DNA of 64,000 nucleotides, taken from assembly GCA_964556895.1 (NCBI GenBank), contig CAZKYC010000012.1, positions 8,542 through 72,541 of the forward strand, read 5' to 3'. Both the position numbers and the translations under genes were made by a program. The stretch comes from Hinthialibacter sp964556895 (lineage in GTDB: Bacteria; Hinthialibacterota; Hinthialibacteria; Hinthialibacterales; Hinthialibacteraceae). The notes below the pieces were generated by a model that worked only from the letters and a program-made list of their open reading frames with translations, made no database searches and was not told the origin of the DNA. Each line of letters starts with the position of its first letter. Within the stretch, counting starts at the first letter, position 1. Below, in pieces: positions 1-9,007 of the stretch.

Positions 1-56
1 CTAACGATTACCTAACATAACTAATATAAACGATTTATCGAAGGATGTCAGCGCAA

Positions 57-94
57 ATAACAAAAACCGCCCATTTCAATAGAAATGGGCGGTT
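57..94 (-). terminator. Rho-independent terminator of the chemoreceptor gene
   Basis: A perfect 13-bp inverted repeat (arms 65-77 and 82-94, AACCGCCCATTTC) with a 4-base loop is followed, read on the minus strand, by a T-rich run. It lies just past the stop codon of the chemoreceptor gene that ends at 117. Confidence 0.85.
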
Positions 95-116
95 AAAGCG
101 CTTCGCGTCACTTCAC

Positions 117-2141
117 TTAGTGAATTGGCTTGAATTCATCCATTTCTTCGAATGTTGGGGTTAGTCTGTTAACCGGCTGGCTTCCGTTCGTTTTAGGGCT
201 TGGTAAAGTTGGTTCCGCATGATTCGTAACTTGTTTAGGCGTTCCCGCCAGCTCAGCCTCGTTGACCTTAAAGAAAGCAATCATTTCTTGCAGTTGAGCT
301 GCTTGAGCATTCAGTTCTTCACTCGCTGAAGCCGCTTCTTCGCTGGCGGCGGAATTCTGTTGGGTCACGGCGTTTAGTTGCTCTATCGCCTGGCGAATCT
401 GAATGGCGCCATTGGACTGCTCTGTACATGCTGCGTCGATTTCTTGGACCAGGCGCGCTGACTCTTTAATGGAAGGCACAACGGACTGAATCACGCCTCC
501 CGCTTTCTCGGCCTTGCCCACACTGGTTGTGGCCAGTTCGCCGATTTCTTTCGCGGCTAATTGGCTGCGCTCGGCCAGTTTTCTCACTTCGACAGCGACG
601 ACGGCGAACCCCTTGCCCATCTCGCCCGCGCGAGCCGCTTCAATCGCCGCGTTGAGCGCCAGAAGGTTGGTCTGATCAGAGATATCGTTGATGACGGTGA
701 TCTTTTCGGCAATCGTCTTCATCGCCTCAACAGTCTCAGAGACTGCACTGCCGCCCTTCTCCGCTTCAACCGCCGAACTTGATGCATTGCTGTTGGTCTT
801 TTGTGCATTCTCAGCATTGGCTTGAATCGAAGAGGTCAGTTCTTCGACCGCCGATGACGTCTCTTCCAGGCTGGCGGCCTGTTCAGTGGTTGCATTCGCC
901 AGTTCTTGCGACGAACTCGAAAGTTGTTCGGCGCTAGACGAAACCTGTTCAGACGCTAGGCGAATATTCAACATTAAATCGCGCAACCGGGTTGCCATGG
1001 CATTCAAACTGATGGATAAATTGCCCATTTCATCCTTGCGGTCTATGGCAAGCGTTTTGGTCAAGTCGCCGCCTGCGATTTGTTCAGCAAAGCCGATATT
1101 CACCAGCAGTGGTTTGACGATGCCGCGCGCGATCACCAGCGCTAATCCAATAGCAAGCACAACAGCAATAATACTGAACATCACAACTTGGCTTCTAGTG
1201 ACCGCCGCCAACGACAACATCGCGTCGTCGGTCATCACATTGTCAGCAGCAGTTGTCTTGACCTGGTCTAACAAGCTCTGAACTTCATGTAACGCCGTTG
1301 ACGTTTCCTGTGCATAGATTTGACGGGCTTGGTTAAGGCCGTCGACGCTGGTTGCATGCCATGCGAGCACTTGATCAATTGCGTCCAGCGTTTCATAGGC
1401 CACTGGTTTAGTCGTTTCCATATAATAGGCCGCAGCGCCTTGGCGATTGCCCTTGGCTAGCATGTCTTGAATGGTAACAGCGCTTTCATGCAATTTTGTA
1501 TGAGGCTCATACACCTGGTTGATCGCAGCGGCGAAGATTGGATCGGTCTGTTTTAGCGACTCTGTTTCTTGTGAATAGAGCCATTTGCCAAAATCGCATT
1601 GATGGGGGTCCATCTCAGCGTCTATCGTTTTGAGGCTTGAATCAACAAATACATCTTTGACTTTGTGCGCCCAGGCCAAATGGGCTGTCTTCATTTCACG
1701 CAGAAAGTTACCGAGTTCGACATCCGCGTCATGATAGACCTGTGTAATCTTTGAGGCGGATTCATGCAAACGCTGGTGGGGATCGCCGACCTGATCGAGG
1801 ATGGTCTTCAATTCAGGCACAAGCGCTTCGGCGTGTTGGCGCCCTTCGCCAGCATACCATTCCCCAAACGCGCATTTGGTATGGTCTAATTGAACGTCGA
1901 GCGAATGGACGTTTTTGTCATTTAAGAATTCGCTGACTTTGGCCGCCCAATTAAGATGGTCGACTACTTTTTGTGTGATATCTCCTCTAAGCTTGTTGCC
2001 CTCGATCACTTCTTCGGCATTCATTACGATTCCACTCACACCGAAGTATGACCGTCCCGCGACAATAACAAGTAGCGTAATCACAACCCCAAAACCGATG
2101 ATGAACTTGCCGCTTAACTTGATGTTCTTCCAACGAAACAT
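117..2141 (-). CDS. Methyl-accepting chemotaxis protein with two CZB-like sensor domains
   Basis: Membrane chemoreceptor that would signal to CheA/CheW. The start at 2141 is chosen because AGGAGG lies 5 bases upstream; an upstream extension lacks such a site. Seen in order: a first membrane helix (FIIGFGVVITLLVIVAG), a long periplasmic part, a second membrane helix (VVMFSIIAVVLAIGLALVIA), a HAMP-like linker, and a signalling domain with the conserved hairpin tip (NLLALNAAIEAARAGE). The periplasmic part holds two similar units, each with H..W..KV, a Cys in a C.FG.W motif, and a closing H..LHESA. These are the residues that bind zinc in CZB domains (family knowledge). CZB domains are more often cytoplasmic, so a tandem periplasmic pair is unusual. 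The ligand is not shown; zinc- or oxidant-sensing is inference. Confidence 0.92.
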   Translation of the reverse strand: MFRWKNIKLSGKFIIGFGVVITLLVIVAGRSYFGVSGIVMNAEEVIEGNKLRGDITQKVVDHLNWAAKVSEFLNDKNVHSLDVQLDHTKCAFGEWYAGEGRQHAEALVPELKTILDQVGDPHQRLHESASKITQVYHDADVELGNFLREMKTAHLAWAHKVKDVFVDSSLKTIDAEMDPHQCDFGKWLYSQETESLKQTDPIFAAAINQVYEPHTKLHESAVTIQDMLAKGNRQGAAAYYMETTKPVAYETLDAIDQVLAWHATSVDGLNQARQIYAQETSTALHEVQSLLDQVKTTAADNVMTDDAMLSLAAVTRSQVVMFSIIAVVLAIGLALVIARGIVKPLLVNIGFAEQIAGGDLTKTLAIDRKDEMGNLSISLNAMATRLRDLMLNIRLASEQVSSSAEQLSSSSQELANATTEQAASLEETSSAVEELTSSIQANAENAQKTNSNASSSAVEAEKGGSAVSETVEAMKTIAEKITVINDISDQTNLLALNAAIEAARAGEMGKGFAVVAVEVRKLAERSQLAAKEIGELATTSVGKAEKAGGVIQSVVPSIKESARLVQEIDAACTEQSNGAIQIRQAIEQLNAVTQQNSAASEEAASASEELNAQAAQLQEMIAFFKVNEAELAGTPKQVTNHAEPTLPSPKTNGSQPVNRLTPTFEEMDEFKPIH

Positions 2142-2559
2142 GGCGCCCTCCTGAGATGTACAAACTTGAGGTGATTGTATGGGAAACCTATCGAACATGT
2201 TCCCATATCACAGGCGACATAGCGCAAATTATAAGCCAAATTCTATTAACGACAATTTTACAAATTTTTGGCTTAATGGCCAAAATTACAATATATATAT
2301 CTCAAGTGTGTATTCACAAATTAAATCTTATAGATTCAAACACAAACAGAGTTATATAACTTTATGCATGTATGTAATATATACATATTTCTTGGCATAT
2401 GTTTTTTTATAACTCTTTCTTGTAATGAAAAAATACAACCCGTCAGTAACTTGGTGTGATACAAGTAATTTCTACTTTTTTGTTTTCGGTTACAGATAAT
2501 CAGTGGTCGGTTCCTACACTCAAATCTAAAACCTCGGTAAACTACAAACGCTCATATTA
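2142..2559. other. AT-rich intergenic region between divergent genes
   Basis: About 420 bases separate the divergently transcribed chemoreceptor and the coiled-coil gene. The stretch 2210-2480 is strongly AT-rich with runs such as ATATATAT and TTTTTTAT. It probably holds promoters for both genes, but I see no clean -35/-10 pair or structured RNA. Confidence 0.5.
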
Positions 2560-3480
2560 TTGTCTGAGGGCCAACCCACTGTGGACATCCGAAACCATCT
2601 TGAGACATTAGCCAACGGCGACGGCAACCAAATCGTTGACGGGATGAAAAACGAGCTCGATATCGTCTCGACTTTCATGAACGATTTGTCGATTTCCGCC
2701 GAAAAGCTTACACCCGAAACTCGCCTTCACTGGTTCCAATCGAAGCAAATCATCCAAACGGCTGAAAAGAACGCAACCGTTTTAGATAAACACGCGAAAC
2801 GCGTTGATGATCTGGAAAACAAACGCCCTGTCAGGGAGTACCTGCGTCTGCAACAAGAAATGAGGAATACTCGCTCACCGATCGAGTATGGGAAATTGAA
2901 CCGACAAATCAAGCAATTAAAAGATTCGGCTTCGCGTGATTTATCAGACCTGGTCTCAAACCAACATCAAGTTCTTCTTAAGCGTATCAACCTGGTCAAC
3001 CATTGGAAGTCACTGTTAGCCGTCGAGATTCGTGTATTGGAAGAATGTAAAGTGTATATTCTTCAATCGGCCAAATCGACGGCGGAAGCCAGCGGCGACG
3101 TCGAATTATTAGATGATGTCATCCAACAGATTCACCTGTTACAGGGCCCGCCGCATGAACTAGAAGGGTACGCAGTCAATCTATCGGCGCTGCAAACCGC
3201 CAACATTCATGTTCTGCGTAAAACCGTGAAAAACCAACTCGATGAAGTTGTAAAACTCGAAAAATTAATTGCAGAAAAACGAATCGCCCTCAACACCCTC
3301 ACTGACATAGCGAAACGACTGAATTCTGGTCTCCCCGACGAATTACAACAGAAACCCGTCGAGCCTGTCCCAACAGCATCAGATTCGGGGCCTCAACCGA
3401 ACGAGTCCAGGCCGCCCCCCAGTGAAGAGAGCTCCGCCCCCTCACACCGAATGGCCTTTCGCGACAAAGACAAACGCTAA
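2560..3480 (+). CDS. Hypothetical coiled-coil protein
   Basis: No family recognised. The 306-residue product is soluble, with no signal peptide or membrane helix. It is rich in Leu, Lys, Glu and Gln heptad-like stretches (about residues 60-130 and 190-245), so it is probably a helical coiled coil. The last ~50 residues are Pro/Ser-rich and disordered, ending in a basic tail. The TTG at 2560 has no ribosome site. A GTG at 2581, preceded by GAGGG about 10 bases upstream, is an equally good start and would remove seven residues. The gene stands alone, divergent from the chemoreceptor and convergent with the SDR gene only 1 base away. A weakly similar layout (helical body, basic end) is seen in the gene at 11824, but I cannot show homology. 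Confidence 0.7.
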   Translation: MSEGQPTVDIRNHLETLANGDGNQIVDGMKNELDIVSTFMNDLSISAEKLTPETRLHWFQSKQIIQTAEKNATVLDKHAKRVDDLENKRPVREYLRLQQEMRNTRSPIEYGKLNRQIKQLKDSASRDLSDLVSNQHQVLLKRINLVNHWKSLLAVEIRVLEECKVYILQSAKSTAEASGDVELLDDVIQQIHLLQGPPHELEGYAVNLSALQTANIHVLRKTVKNQLDEVVKLEKLIAEKRIALNTLTDIAKRLNSGLPDELQQKPVEPVPTASDSGPQPNESRPPPSEESSAPSHRMAFRDKDKR

Positions 3481-3481
3481 T

Positions 3482-4198
3482 CTAGAGCGATTGGTCAGCA
3501 GGCAGCGTCAACAAGCGGTGAATTCGAACATGGGACGGCTGCTCTAAAATAAACCGCGCCATACGGGCGATATCTTCTGGCAGAAGCGCGCGGGGAATGT
3601 CTAACGCTTCAGTCGGATGGACTGGCCACTCGCGATGCAATTCTGTTTTGACCAAGCCAGGTTCGATACAGGCGATGCCGATATCCGTCTTGGCGAGTTC
3701 CATACGCAAGGCTTCGGTCAGCGCTTCGATGGCGTACTTCGTGCCCGCATACGCTCCCGTGGTGGGCCGCACTTTGGTGCCGAGAATACTGGAGAGGTTT
3801 AATAAGAACCCGCTGCCGGTTGATTTGAAATGCTTCAGGGCGACATAAGCCATGCGGTAAGCGGCTTCGACGTTGATACGCGCCATTTGACAGACGGTGT
3901 CGATATCAATTTCTTCGATGGCCCCAATCGTCATCACGCCCGCGTTGTTTACAACGATATCGCAGCGCCCAAATGACTCGAGCGCGGCGTCGACCAAGCG
4001 TCCCGGCGTTTCTGGATCAGCAATATCGCCTGCGATGGAGACAGGACTGTCTAACTTACTAGCGAGTTCTTCCAGCCGCTCAGGCCGCCTGCCAGAGATG
4101 ACGACTTTGACGCCCGCTTGGTTTAAATCTTCCGCAATCGCCCAGCCGATGCCGCTGCTGGCGCCTGTAATTATTGCGACCTTGTCGTTGAGTTCCAT
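3482..4198 (-). CDS. Short-chain dehydrogenase/reductase (SDR family)
   Basis: A classical SDR NAD(P)-dependent oxidoreductase of 238 residues. The cofactor motif TGASSGIG is near residue 11, NNAG is near residue 85, and the catalytic Ser/Tyr/Lys set is visible as S-S followed by YAGTK. The Arg-rich stretch after the second strand (SGRRPERL) suggests NADP preference (inference). The start is supported by a GGGGG stretch 8 bases upstream. It is a single gene facing away from a repeat-filled intergenic region. The substrate cannot be told from sequence. Confidence 0.9.
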   Translation of the reverse strand: MELNDKVAIITGASSGIGWAIAEDLNQAGVKVVISGRRPERLEELASKLDSPVSIAGDIADPETPGRLVDAALESFGRCDIVVNNAGVMTIGAIEEIDIDTVCQMARINVEAAYRMAYVALKHFKSTGSGFLLNLSSILGTKVRPTTGAYAGTKYAIEALTEALRMELAKTDIGIACIEPGLVKTELHREWPVHPTEALDIPRALLPEDIARMARFILEQPSHVRIHRLLTLPADQSL

Positions 4199-4227
4199 TT
4201 TCGCCCCCTTGATTATCTGATTTTCAT

Positions 4228-4398
4228 GAAGCCATCTTATTTATTTATTACTGCAGCGGTAGGCGTGGGCACAACTCGGCTCGCTTCAGTGCGGGCTTTT
4301 AGGCCCATTTGTACAGGGGCCAGAGTTTCACCCATGCCAGACAAAAGCGGTCTAATTCGATTACGTGTTACTTTTCTCCCAAAGAATAAGATGGCTTC
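4228..4398. repeat. Outer 14-bp inverted repeat enclosing a copy of the GGCATGGG palindrome
   Basis: GAAGCCATCTTATT (4228-4241) is perfectly inverted at 4385-4398. Inside it, 4262-4338 is a reverse-orientation, diverged copy of the palindromic element seen at 36008, 36692, 40024 and 50113. It shares the ends GGCGTGGGCACAACTC and CCCATGCC and the middle block GCTCGCTTCAGTGCGG. No gene lies in the 270 bases between the SDR and redoxin genes. Confidence 0.75.
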
Positions 4399-4468
4399 GG
4401 CTTAAACGAATTGTTAAATTGTCATTACTCTTTATACTCAATTGATGAGAACCATTCAGGGAGCGAAT

Positions 4469-5110
4469 ATGCCATTTCGCCATTTGCTTGCTTTGGTCGC
4501 GGTATTGGGTTTGATGAACACAGTTGGGTATTCTCAACCATCTGTGGATATCATTTCAGCCACGCCGCCCTACCAATTGGGCAGCGAGGTCGCTCCCTTC
4601 GCGATTCGCGACGTGTCTGGCGAACTGCATGACCTGGGAGAGACACTCGGCGCCAATACCATCGTTATTTATTTTTGGAACTTTCGCTGCCCTATGTCTC
4701 GCGTTTATGAAAATCGACTGCAAACGCTCATGGCGACGTATGCGCCTCAGAATATCACATTCTGGGTCGTCGATTCAAACGCGACAAATTCAGACGCTGA
4801 CATACTTGAATACCACGCCCAACACGCGCTTCCCTACCCCGTCCTCAAAGATGATGACAACCAACTTGCTGACCAGTTTAGTGCAACCAAGACGCCCGAA
4901 GTTTATATCATCGGCGTCGACAAACGCCTCCAGTACCATGGAGCAATCGACAACAACCATAATCCCGATAAAGCAACTCATCCGTTTGTCGAGAATGCGC
5001 TTGAGTCATTGGCGCAAAACAAAGAGCCGGAGGTTAAACACTTTCCCGCATTTGGCTGTGCGATCAAGCGAACAGTGACGAGCGCGACTAGTTCCTCGCC
5101 ACCTAACTGA
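4469..5110 (+). CDS. Exported redoxin (peroxiredoxin/TlpA-like) domain protein
   Basis: Thioredoxin-fold protein exported to the periplasm. The start at 4469 has GGAG 6 bases upstream; the longer TTG reading does not. Residues 1-23 form a Sec signal peptide ending near GYSQP. The fold signature is IVIYFWNFRCPMSRVYENRL, with a single Cys in an R-C-P-M-S context, so it lacks a CxxC pair and resembles one-Cys redoxins rather than a disulfide reductase. A cis-Pro-type TPEVYII motif follows. The C-terminus carries a further Cys (FGCAIKR). Substrate and partner are unknown. rsmD follows 21 bases downstream on the same strand. Confidence 0.8.
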   Translation: MPFRHLLALVAVLGLMNTVGYSQPSVDIISATPPYQLGSEVAPFAIRDVSGELHDLGETLGANTIVIYFWNFRCPMSRVYENRLQTLMATYAPQNITFWVVDSNATNSDADILEYHAQHALPYPVLKDDDNQLADQFSATKTPEVYIIGVDKRLQYHGAIDNNHNPDKATHPFVENALESLAQNKEPEVKHFPAFGCAIKRTVTSATSSSPPN

Positions 5111-5131
5111 AAACCCGTATTGAGAGAATTC

Positions 5132-5701
5132 ATGAGAATTATTGCAGGCAAATACAAAAACCGGGCGATTGATACGCCCGAAGGCCTCACCACGCGGCCG
5201 CTACTCAGCCGCATTCGAAAATCGCTGTTTGGTATACTTGACCCTCATTTGAACAATGCCCGAATTTTGGATTGCTATTCAGGCAGCGGCATCATCGCGC
5301 TCGAATCATTCAGCCGGGGCGCTTCGTATGTGATGAGCATCGACGCCGACCCCAAAGCCATCGCGACCGCCAAAGCCAACCACAAAAAGATATGCCCCGA
5401 AAAAGACTACTATCTCACTCGCGGCGATGTGCTTGAGATGTTGCCGCGCCTCGCCCAACAAAACCAGTCGTTTGACTTGATCGGGGTCATGCCGCCGTTT
5501 GGCGACGACTTGGTCGCGAGAACGTTGCAGATCATAGACGCCAATCCGGCCCTGTTGACGCCCGACTCGATCATTTTCGCGCAACGCGACATCGAAGAAG
5601 AAATTTCGTTGGAATGGGAACACTTCGAACATGTTCGCACCAAAACGTATGGGCGCAACATCTTTGAGTTTTTCATGCCGCCTGAAGACGATTTAGACTG
5701 A
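5132..5701 (+). CDS. rsmD: RsmD-like 16S rRNA (guanine966-N2)-methyltransferase with altered motif IV
   Basis: Family knowledge: RsmD methylates G966 of 16S rRNA from S-adenosylmethionine. The product begins MRIIAGKYKNR and has the RsmD block TTRPLLSRIRKSLFGIL, the SAM loop DCYSGSGIIALESFSRGA and an acidic D at SIDAD. The catalytic (D/N)PP(F/Y) motif reads MPPF at residues 120-123, so the usual Asp/Asn is Met. The start at 5132 gives the normal N-terminus; a TTG at 5120 would add four residues. Length (189) is normal. Its end overlaps the convergent rdgB by 9 bases. It is either a catalytically changed homologue or a divergent RsmD. Confidence 0.78.
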   Translation: MRIIAGKYKNRAIDTPEGLTTRPLLSRIRKSLFGILDPHLNNARILDCYSGSGIIALESFSRGASYVMSIDADPKAIATAKANHKKICPEKDYYLTRGDVLEMLPRLAQQNQSFDLIGVMPPFGDDLVARTLQIIDANPALLTPDSIIFAQRDIEEEISLEWEHFEHVRTKTYGRNIFEFFMPPEDDLD

Positions 5702-6295
5702 GTAGGTTTCAAAAAATATTTTCACTTCGGCCAGCGCCTGGCCGCGGTGACTAACGGCGTGCTTTTCTTCGATAGGAACTTCGGCGAAGGTCTTGCCAAA
5801 CGGCGGGTAAAAGAAAATTGGGTCGTAGCCAAATCCGCCCTCGCCGCTTGGCGAGTCGGCAATGAACCCTTCCACACACTGCTCAGTCGCAAACATGACT
5901 TCATCGCCCTGCGCCAATACAGCCGCACACACAAACCGTCCGGAGCGCTTCTCGGCGGGAACGCCTTCTAATTCATCTAACACCTTCTGCAGGTTTTCTT
6001 CATCGGTCGAGTCTTCGCCCTTGGCGTAACGGGCTGAGTAGATGCCCGGCCCACCGTCCAGCGCGTCAACCGCCAGCCCCGAATCGTCCGCCAGGGCTAA
6101 CAGGCCGGAATGGGTCGACGCGGCGACGGCTTTCAAAATGGCGTTTTCGACAAACGTTTTGCCTGTCTCTTCGACTTCAGGCGAGTCAGGAAAGTCGCGC
6201 AAGGTCACAACGTTCCATCCCAAACCAGACAGCAATTCTTCGAGTTCGCTTTGTTTTTTTGGGTTACGGGTTGCAAGTAGTATTGTGTTAGTCAT
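5693..6295 (-). CDS. rdgB: XTP/dITP diphosphatase (non-canonical purine NTP pyrophosphatase, RdgB/HAM1 family)
   Basis: House-cleaning enzyme that hydrolyses ITP, dITP and XTP to the monophosphate and keeps inosine and xanthosine out of nucleic acids. Family marks: the N-terminal LLATRNPKKQSELEELL, the metal/catalytic motif LADDSGLAVDALDG, GFGYDPIF and the C-terminal SHRGQAL. At 200 residues it is full length. It starts 5 bases after the upstream proline-rich membrane protein, so the two are co-transcribed, and it overlaps the convergent rsmD by 9 bases. Confidence 0.95.
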   Translation of the reverse strand: MTNTILLATRNPKKQSELEELLSGLGWNVVTLRDFPDSPEVEETGKTFVENAILKAVAASTHSGLLALADDSGLAVDALDGGPGIYSARYAKGEDSTDEENLQKVLDELEGVPAEKRSGRFVCAAVLAQGDEVMFATEQCVEGFIADSPSGEGGFGYDPIFFYPPFGKTFAEVPIEEKHAVSHRGQALAEVKIFFETYSV

Positions 6296-6300
6296 AGAAC

Positions 6301-6996
6301 CTATTGACGCTCTGACCAGCGTGGAATCGGCGGCAGGCTGCGCGGCCGTCTCAATACTTCTGACAAGACCACAGCAACACGTAATGGATTGACTTCAGCC
6401 TGTTTCGCCAATTGAGTAAACAACCGGTGATGGCTTTTTGTCGGCGAAGTGAGACGCGCCAATTCCATTGGCGACAAGGCTGGCTTTTCAACAGGCTTCT
6501 TTTTAACGCTTTCTTTTTTAGGCTGTGGTTTTGGCGCCTTTTTGGGCTTAGGCGGCTCTGGCTCCATGACGATTTCAGGCTCTTCGGTTTCCATGAAAGC
6601 CTTGAAGATTTCAGTCACCAGGTCTTTTTCTTTTTCAGCTTGCGGCAAGGTCTCAACCAACACCTCATCCGGCTGAGGCTGAGGCTTGGGTCGTTCTTGA
6701 ATCGGACGGCGCTTTTGAATCGGTTTTCTCATGCGCTGCGGGCGAGTTTCTAACGAACGTCCTTCAAGCGACCGCCCTTCCAGTGAATGGCCGTCAGTGC
6801 TCGCCATCGGCTTGGTCTCTTGAGATTGCGGACGCGGCGCGGGGCGCAGGGGCCTCTTGGGCGCAGGGACAGGCGGCTCGACAGGTGGTTCATCGAGTTT
6901 GTCGTTTTGGTCCTGATTAAACTTCTTGGCCAGGCTTGATGCTGCGCTGGCGCCCAAAATCACTAAAATAGCGATTATTTGTAAAATTTCATCCAT
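6301..6996 (-). CDS. Membrane-anchored proline-rich protein with SLEGR repeats
   Basis: No named family. One N-terminal membrane helix (residues ~4-22, ILQIIAILVILGASAASSLA) leads into a long Pro/Lys/Glu-rich cytoplasmic linker. The linker includes three SLE(G/T)R units near residues 72-86. A compact C-terminal segment ends in VVLSEVLRRPRSLPP. From memory this SEILGPPRALRP-like ending with repeated SLEG units also appears in short hypothetical membrane proteins of other phyla; this needs a profile search. AGGAGG lies 11 bases upstream of the start. It forms a two-gene unit with rdgB. Confidence 0.75.
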   Translation of the reverse strand: MDEILQIIAILVILGASAASSLAKKFNQDQNDKLDEPPVEPPVPAPKRPLRPAPRPQSQETKPMASTDGHSLEGRSLEGRSLETRPQRMRKPIQKRRPIQERPKPQPQPDEVLVETLPQAEKEKDLVTEIFKAFMETEEPEIVMEPEPPKPKKAPKPQPKKESVKKKPVEKPALSPMELARLTSPTKSHHRLFTQLAKQAEVNPLRVAVVLSEVLRRPRSLPPIPRWSERQ

Positions 6997-7124
6997 CAGT
7001 CAAACGGCCTCCTGTGGAATACATACAGTTTAGCACAAAACCGCCCGGTGCGCCTACTTTCCGCCCACTTGACCCGCCCCGGCGTCAACCTACGATGAGT
7101 CAACTTGTTATAGGTAGAGTACGA

Positions 7125-7847
7125 ATGAGCGCGATATCTCTTTCATCCATCTTGTGTGTTGTCCCGGCGCGCGGCGGTTCAAAAGGGCTGCCTCGAAAGA
7201 ATGTGCGTCTGTTGGGCGGCGCGCCCTTGATTGCCCATACCATCCGCGCCGCCAAACAGAGCCGCATCGGCGGGGTCATCGTGTCGACCGACGATGAAGA
7301 GATCGCGGCGATTTCTAAAGAAGCGGGTGCAGAGGTTCCGTTCATTCGCCCGGCAGAGTTATCTGGCGACCAGGCGACTTCGTTGTCGGTTCTTCAACAC
7401 GCGCTTGAATTTGTCGAGTCAAACGGCCAAACAATCGAAACAGTGGTGTTTCTTCAACCGACGTCGCCCTTTAGGCAGGCCCATCATATCAACGAAGCCC
7501 TCGATTTATTTGGACAATGCGGCAAAAATTCAGTGCTAGCTGTCACCAGCGTTGAAGAATTTCACCCCTATTTCATGTTTGAGCGACAAGATGATGGTAA
7601 ACTCAATACCCTGTTTGACCTGAAAGAACGCCCCTTGCGGCGTCAAGACTTACCAGCGTATTACCGCATCAACGGCGCAATCTATATCTCACGCCGCTCA
7701 TATTATGAAAACCTGGCGCCCGACGCGGCCATCTTTGATTGGAACTCATGCGCCGGGTATGAGATGGACGCATCGAGTTCGATAGATATAAACGATTACA
7801 TAGATTTTCAACGCGCAGAACTGATGTTTACGGAGCAACCAAAATGA
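7125..7847 (+). CDS. neuA: Acylneuraminate cytidylyltransferase-family protein (CMP-sialic/legionaminic/pseudaminic acid synthase type)
   Basis: Activates a nine-carbon sialic-type sugar with CTP for transfer to surface glycans. Seen: the nucleotide-binding VVPARGGSKGLPRKN motif near residue 12, the LQPTSPFR motif, and the C-terminal DWNSCAGYEMD region. The start at 7125 places this motif at the normal position and has AGGTAG upstream; a longer GTG reading from 7014 would run through the neighbouring gene's leader. Its stop overlaps the next start by 4 bases (ATGA), so it is translationally coupled to the epimerase. Whether the sugar is Neu5Ac, legionaminic or pseudaminic acid cannot be told. 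Confidence 0.88.
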   Translation: MSAISLSSILCVVPARGGSKGLPRKNVRLLGGAPLIAHTIRAAKQSRIGGVIVSTDDEEIAAISKEAGAEVPFIRPAELSGDQATSLSVLQHALEFVESNGQTIETVVFLQPTSPFRQAHHINEALDLFGQCGKNSVLAVTSVEEFHPYFMFERQDDGKLNTLFDLKERPLRRQDLPAYYRINGAIYISRRSYYENLAPDAAIFDWNSCAGYEMDASSSIDINDYIDFQRAELMFTEQPK

Positions 7848-8992
7848 GACGCATCGCAGTCATAACCGGAACCCGCGCCGAATACGGCATCCTCAAACCG
7901 TTGCTCTACCAAATGGCTGAGAATGACATCCTCAAGCCATACGTCATTCCGACCGGCATGCACCTCTCGCCCGAATACGGCCTGACCATTCAGCATATCG
8001 AAGAAGACGGCTTCCCCATGGGCGCCCGCGTCGACATGCTCTTCAGCAGCGACTCGCGCGCCGCCATGGCCAAAGGCCTGGGCGTCGGCATCATGGGCAT
8101 TACCCAGGAAATCGAACGCATCCGCCCGCATGTCGTCATCATTCTCGGCGACCGCGTCGAGGCCTTCGCGGGGGCGACCTCTGGGTTGTTCGCGGGGTCA
8201 ATCGTCGGGCACTTGCACGGCGGCGAGGTCACCAAGGGCGGGCTGGATGAATACATGCGCCACGCCATCACCAAACTCAGCCACCTTCACTTCGCCGCGA
8301 CCGAGAAAAGCAAAGAGCGAATTGTGAGACTGGGCGAAAATCCCGACTTTGTCTACCAGGTTGGAACCCCCGGCCTGGACGCGTTATTGAAATACCCCGA
8401 ATTCGACGACCAGGCGTTATCAGAAAAACTCGGCGTCTCGATTCCAGGCCGTTTTGCGTTGGTGGTTCAACACCCCATCTCGACGCGTCCTGAAACCGCG
8501 GCGGAAGAACTCAACGAAACCTTGAGCGCATTAAAATATTCGGGCGTGCATACCTTCTTGATCTACCCCAACGCCGACGCCGGCAGCCGCGAAATGATTA
8601 AGGCGATCCATCAAGTTGAGAAAGAGCCATGGATCGATACGTTCTTGTCGATGCCGCGCGAATTGTTCTGTAACCTCTTACGCCGCTGCGCCTGCTTAGT
8701 TGGCAACTCCAGCTCGGGCATGATCGACGCGCCCAGCTATGGCGCGCCCGTCATCAACATTGGCGAGCGCCAGGAAGGCCGCGAACGCGGCGACAATGTC
8801 ATCGACTGTAAGCCCAGCCGTAATGAAATTGAAAGCGCGCTCAACCGCGCCTTGACCGACAACAACTTCATCGTGCGCGCTAAGAATGCGGTGAACCCCT
8901 ACGGCGACGGCAAAGCGGCGGAACGCATCGCCCAAATTCTCGAAACCGTCGACTTCAAACAAGCCCGCAACTCCAAAGCCCTGCCCTGGTAA
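7844..8992 (+). CDS. neuC: UDP-N-acetylglucosamine 2-epimerase, hydrolysing (NeuC/LegG type)
   Basis: Converts an UDP-HexNAc to a free ManNAc-type sugar, the first committed step of sialic or legionaminic acid synthesis. Family marks: ITGTRAEYGILKPLL at the N-terminus, GDRVEAF, HLHGGEVTKGGLDE, QHPIST, and the UDP-binding GNSSSGMIDAPSYG followed by NIGERQEGR. It is 382 residues, full length. It is coupled to the cytidylyltransferase by a 4-base overlap. The synthase (NeuB) that should act between the two enzymes is absent from this window. Confidence 0.92.
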   Translation: MRRIAVITGTRAEYGILKPLLYQMAENDILKPYVIPTGMHLSPEYGLTIQHIEEDGFPMGARVDMLFSSDSRAAMAKGLGVGIMGITQEIERIRPHVVIILGDRVEAFAGATSGLFAGSIVGHLHGGEVTKGGLDEYMRHAITKLSHLHFAATEKSKERIVRLGENPDFVYQVGTPGLDALLKYPEFDDQALSEKLGVSIPGRFALVVQHPISTRPETAAEELNETLSALKYSGVHTFLIYPNADAGSREMIKAIHQVEKEPWIDTFLSMPRELFCNLLRRCACLVGNSSSGMIDAPSYGAPVINIGERQEGRERGDNVIDCKPSRNEIESALNRALTDNNFIVRAKNAVNPYGDGKAAERIAQILETVDFKQARNSKALPW

Positions 8993-9007
8993 GAGATATG
9001 GGATTTC

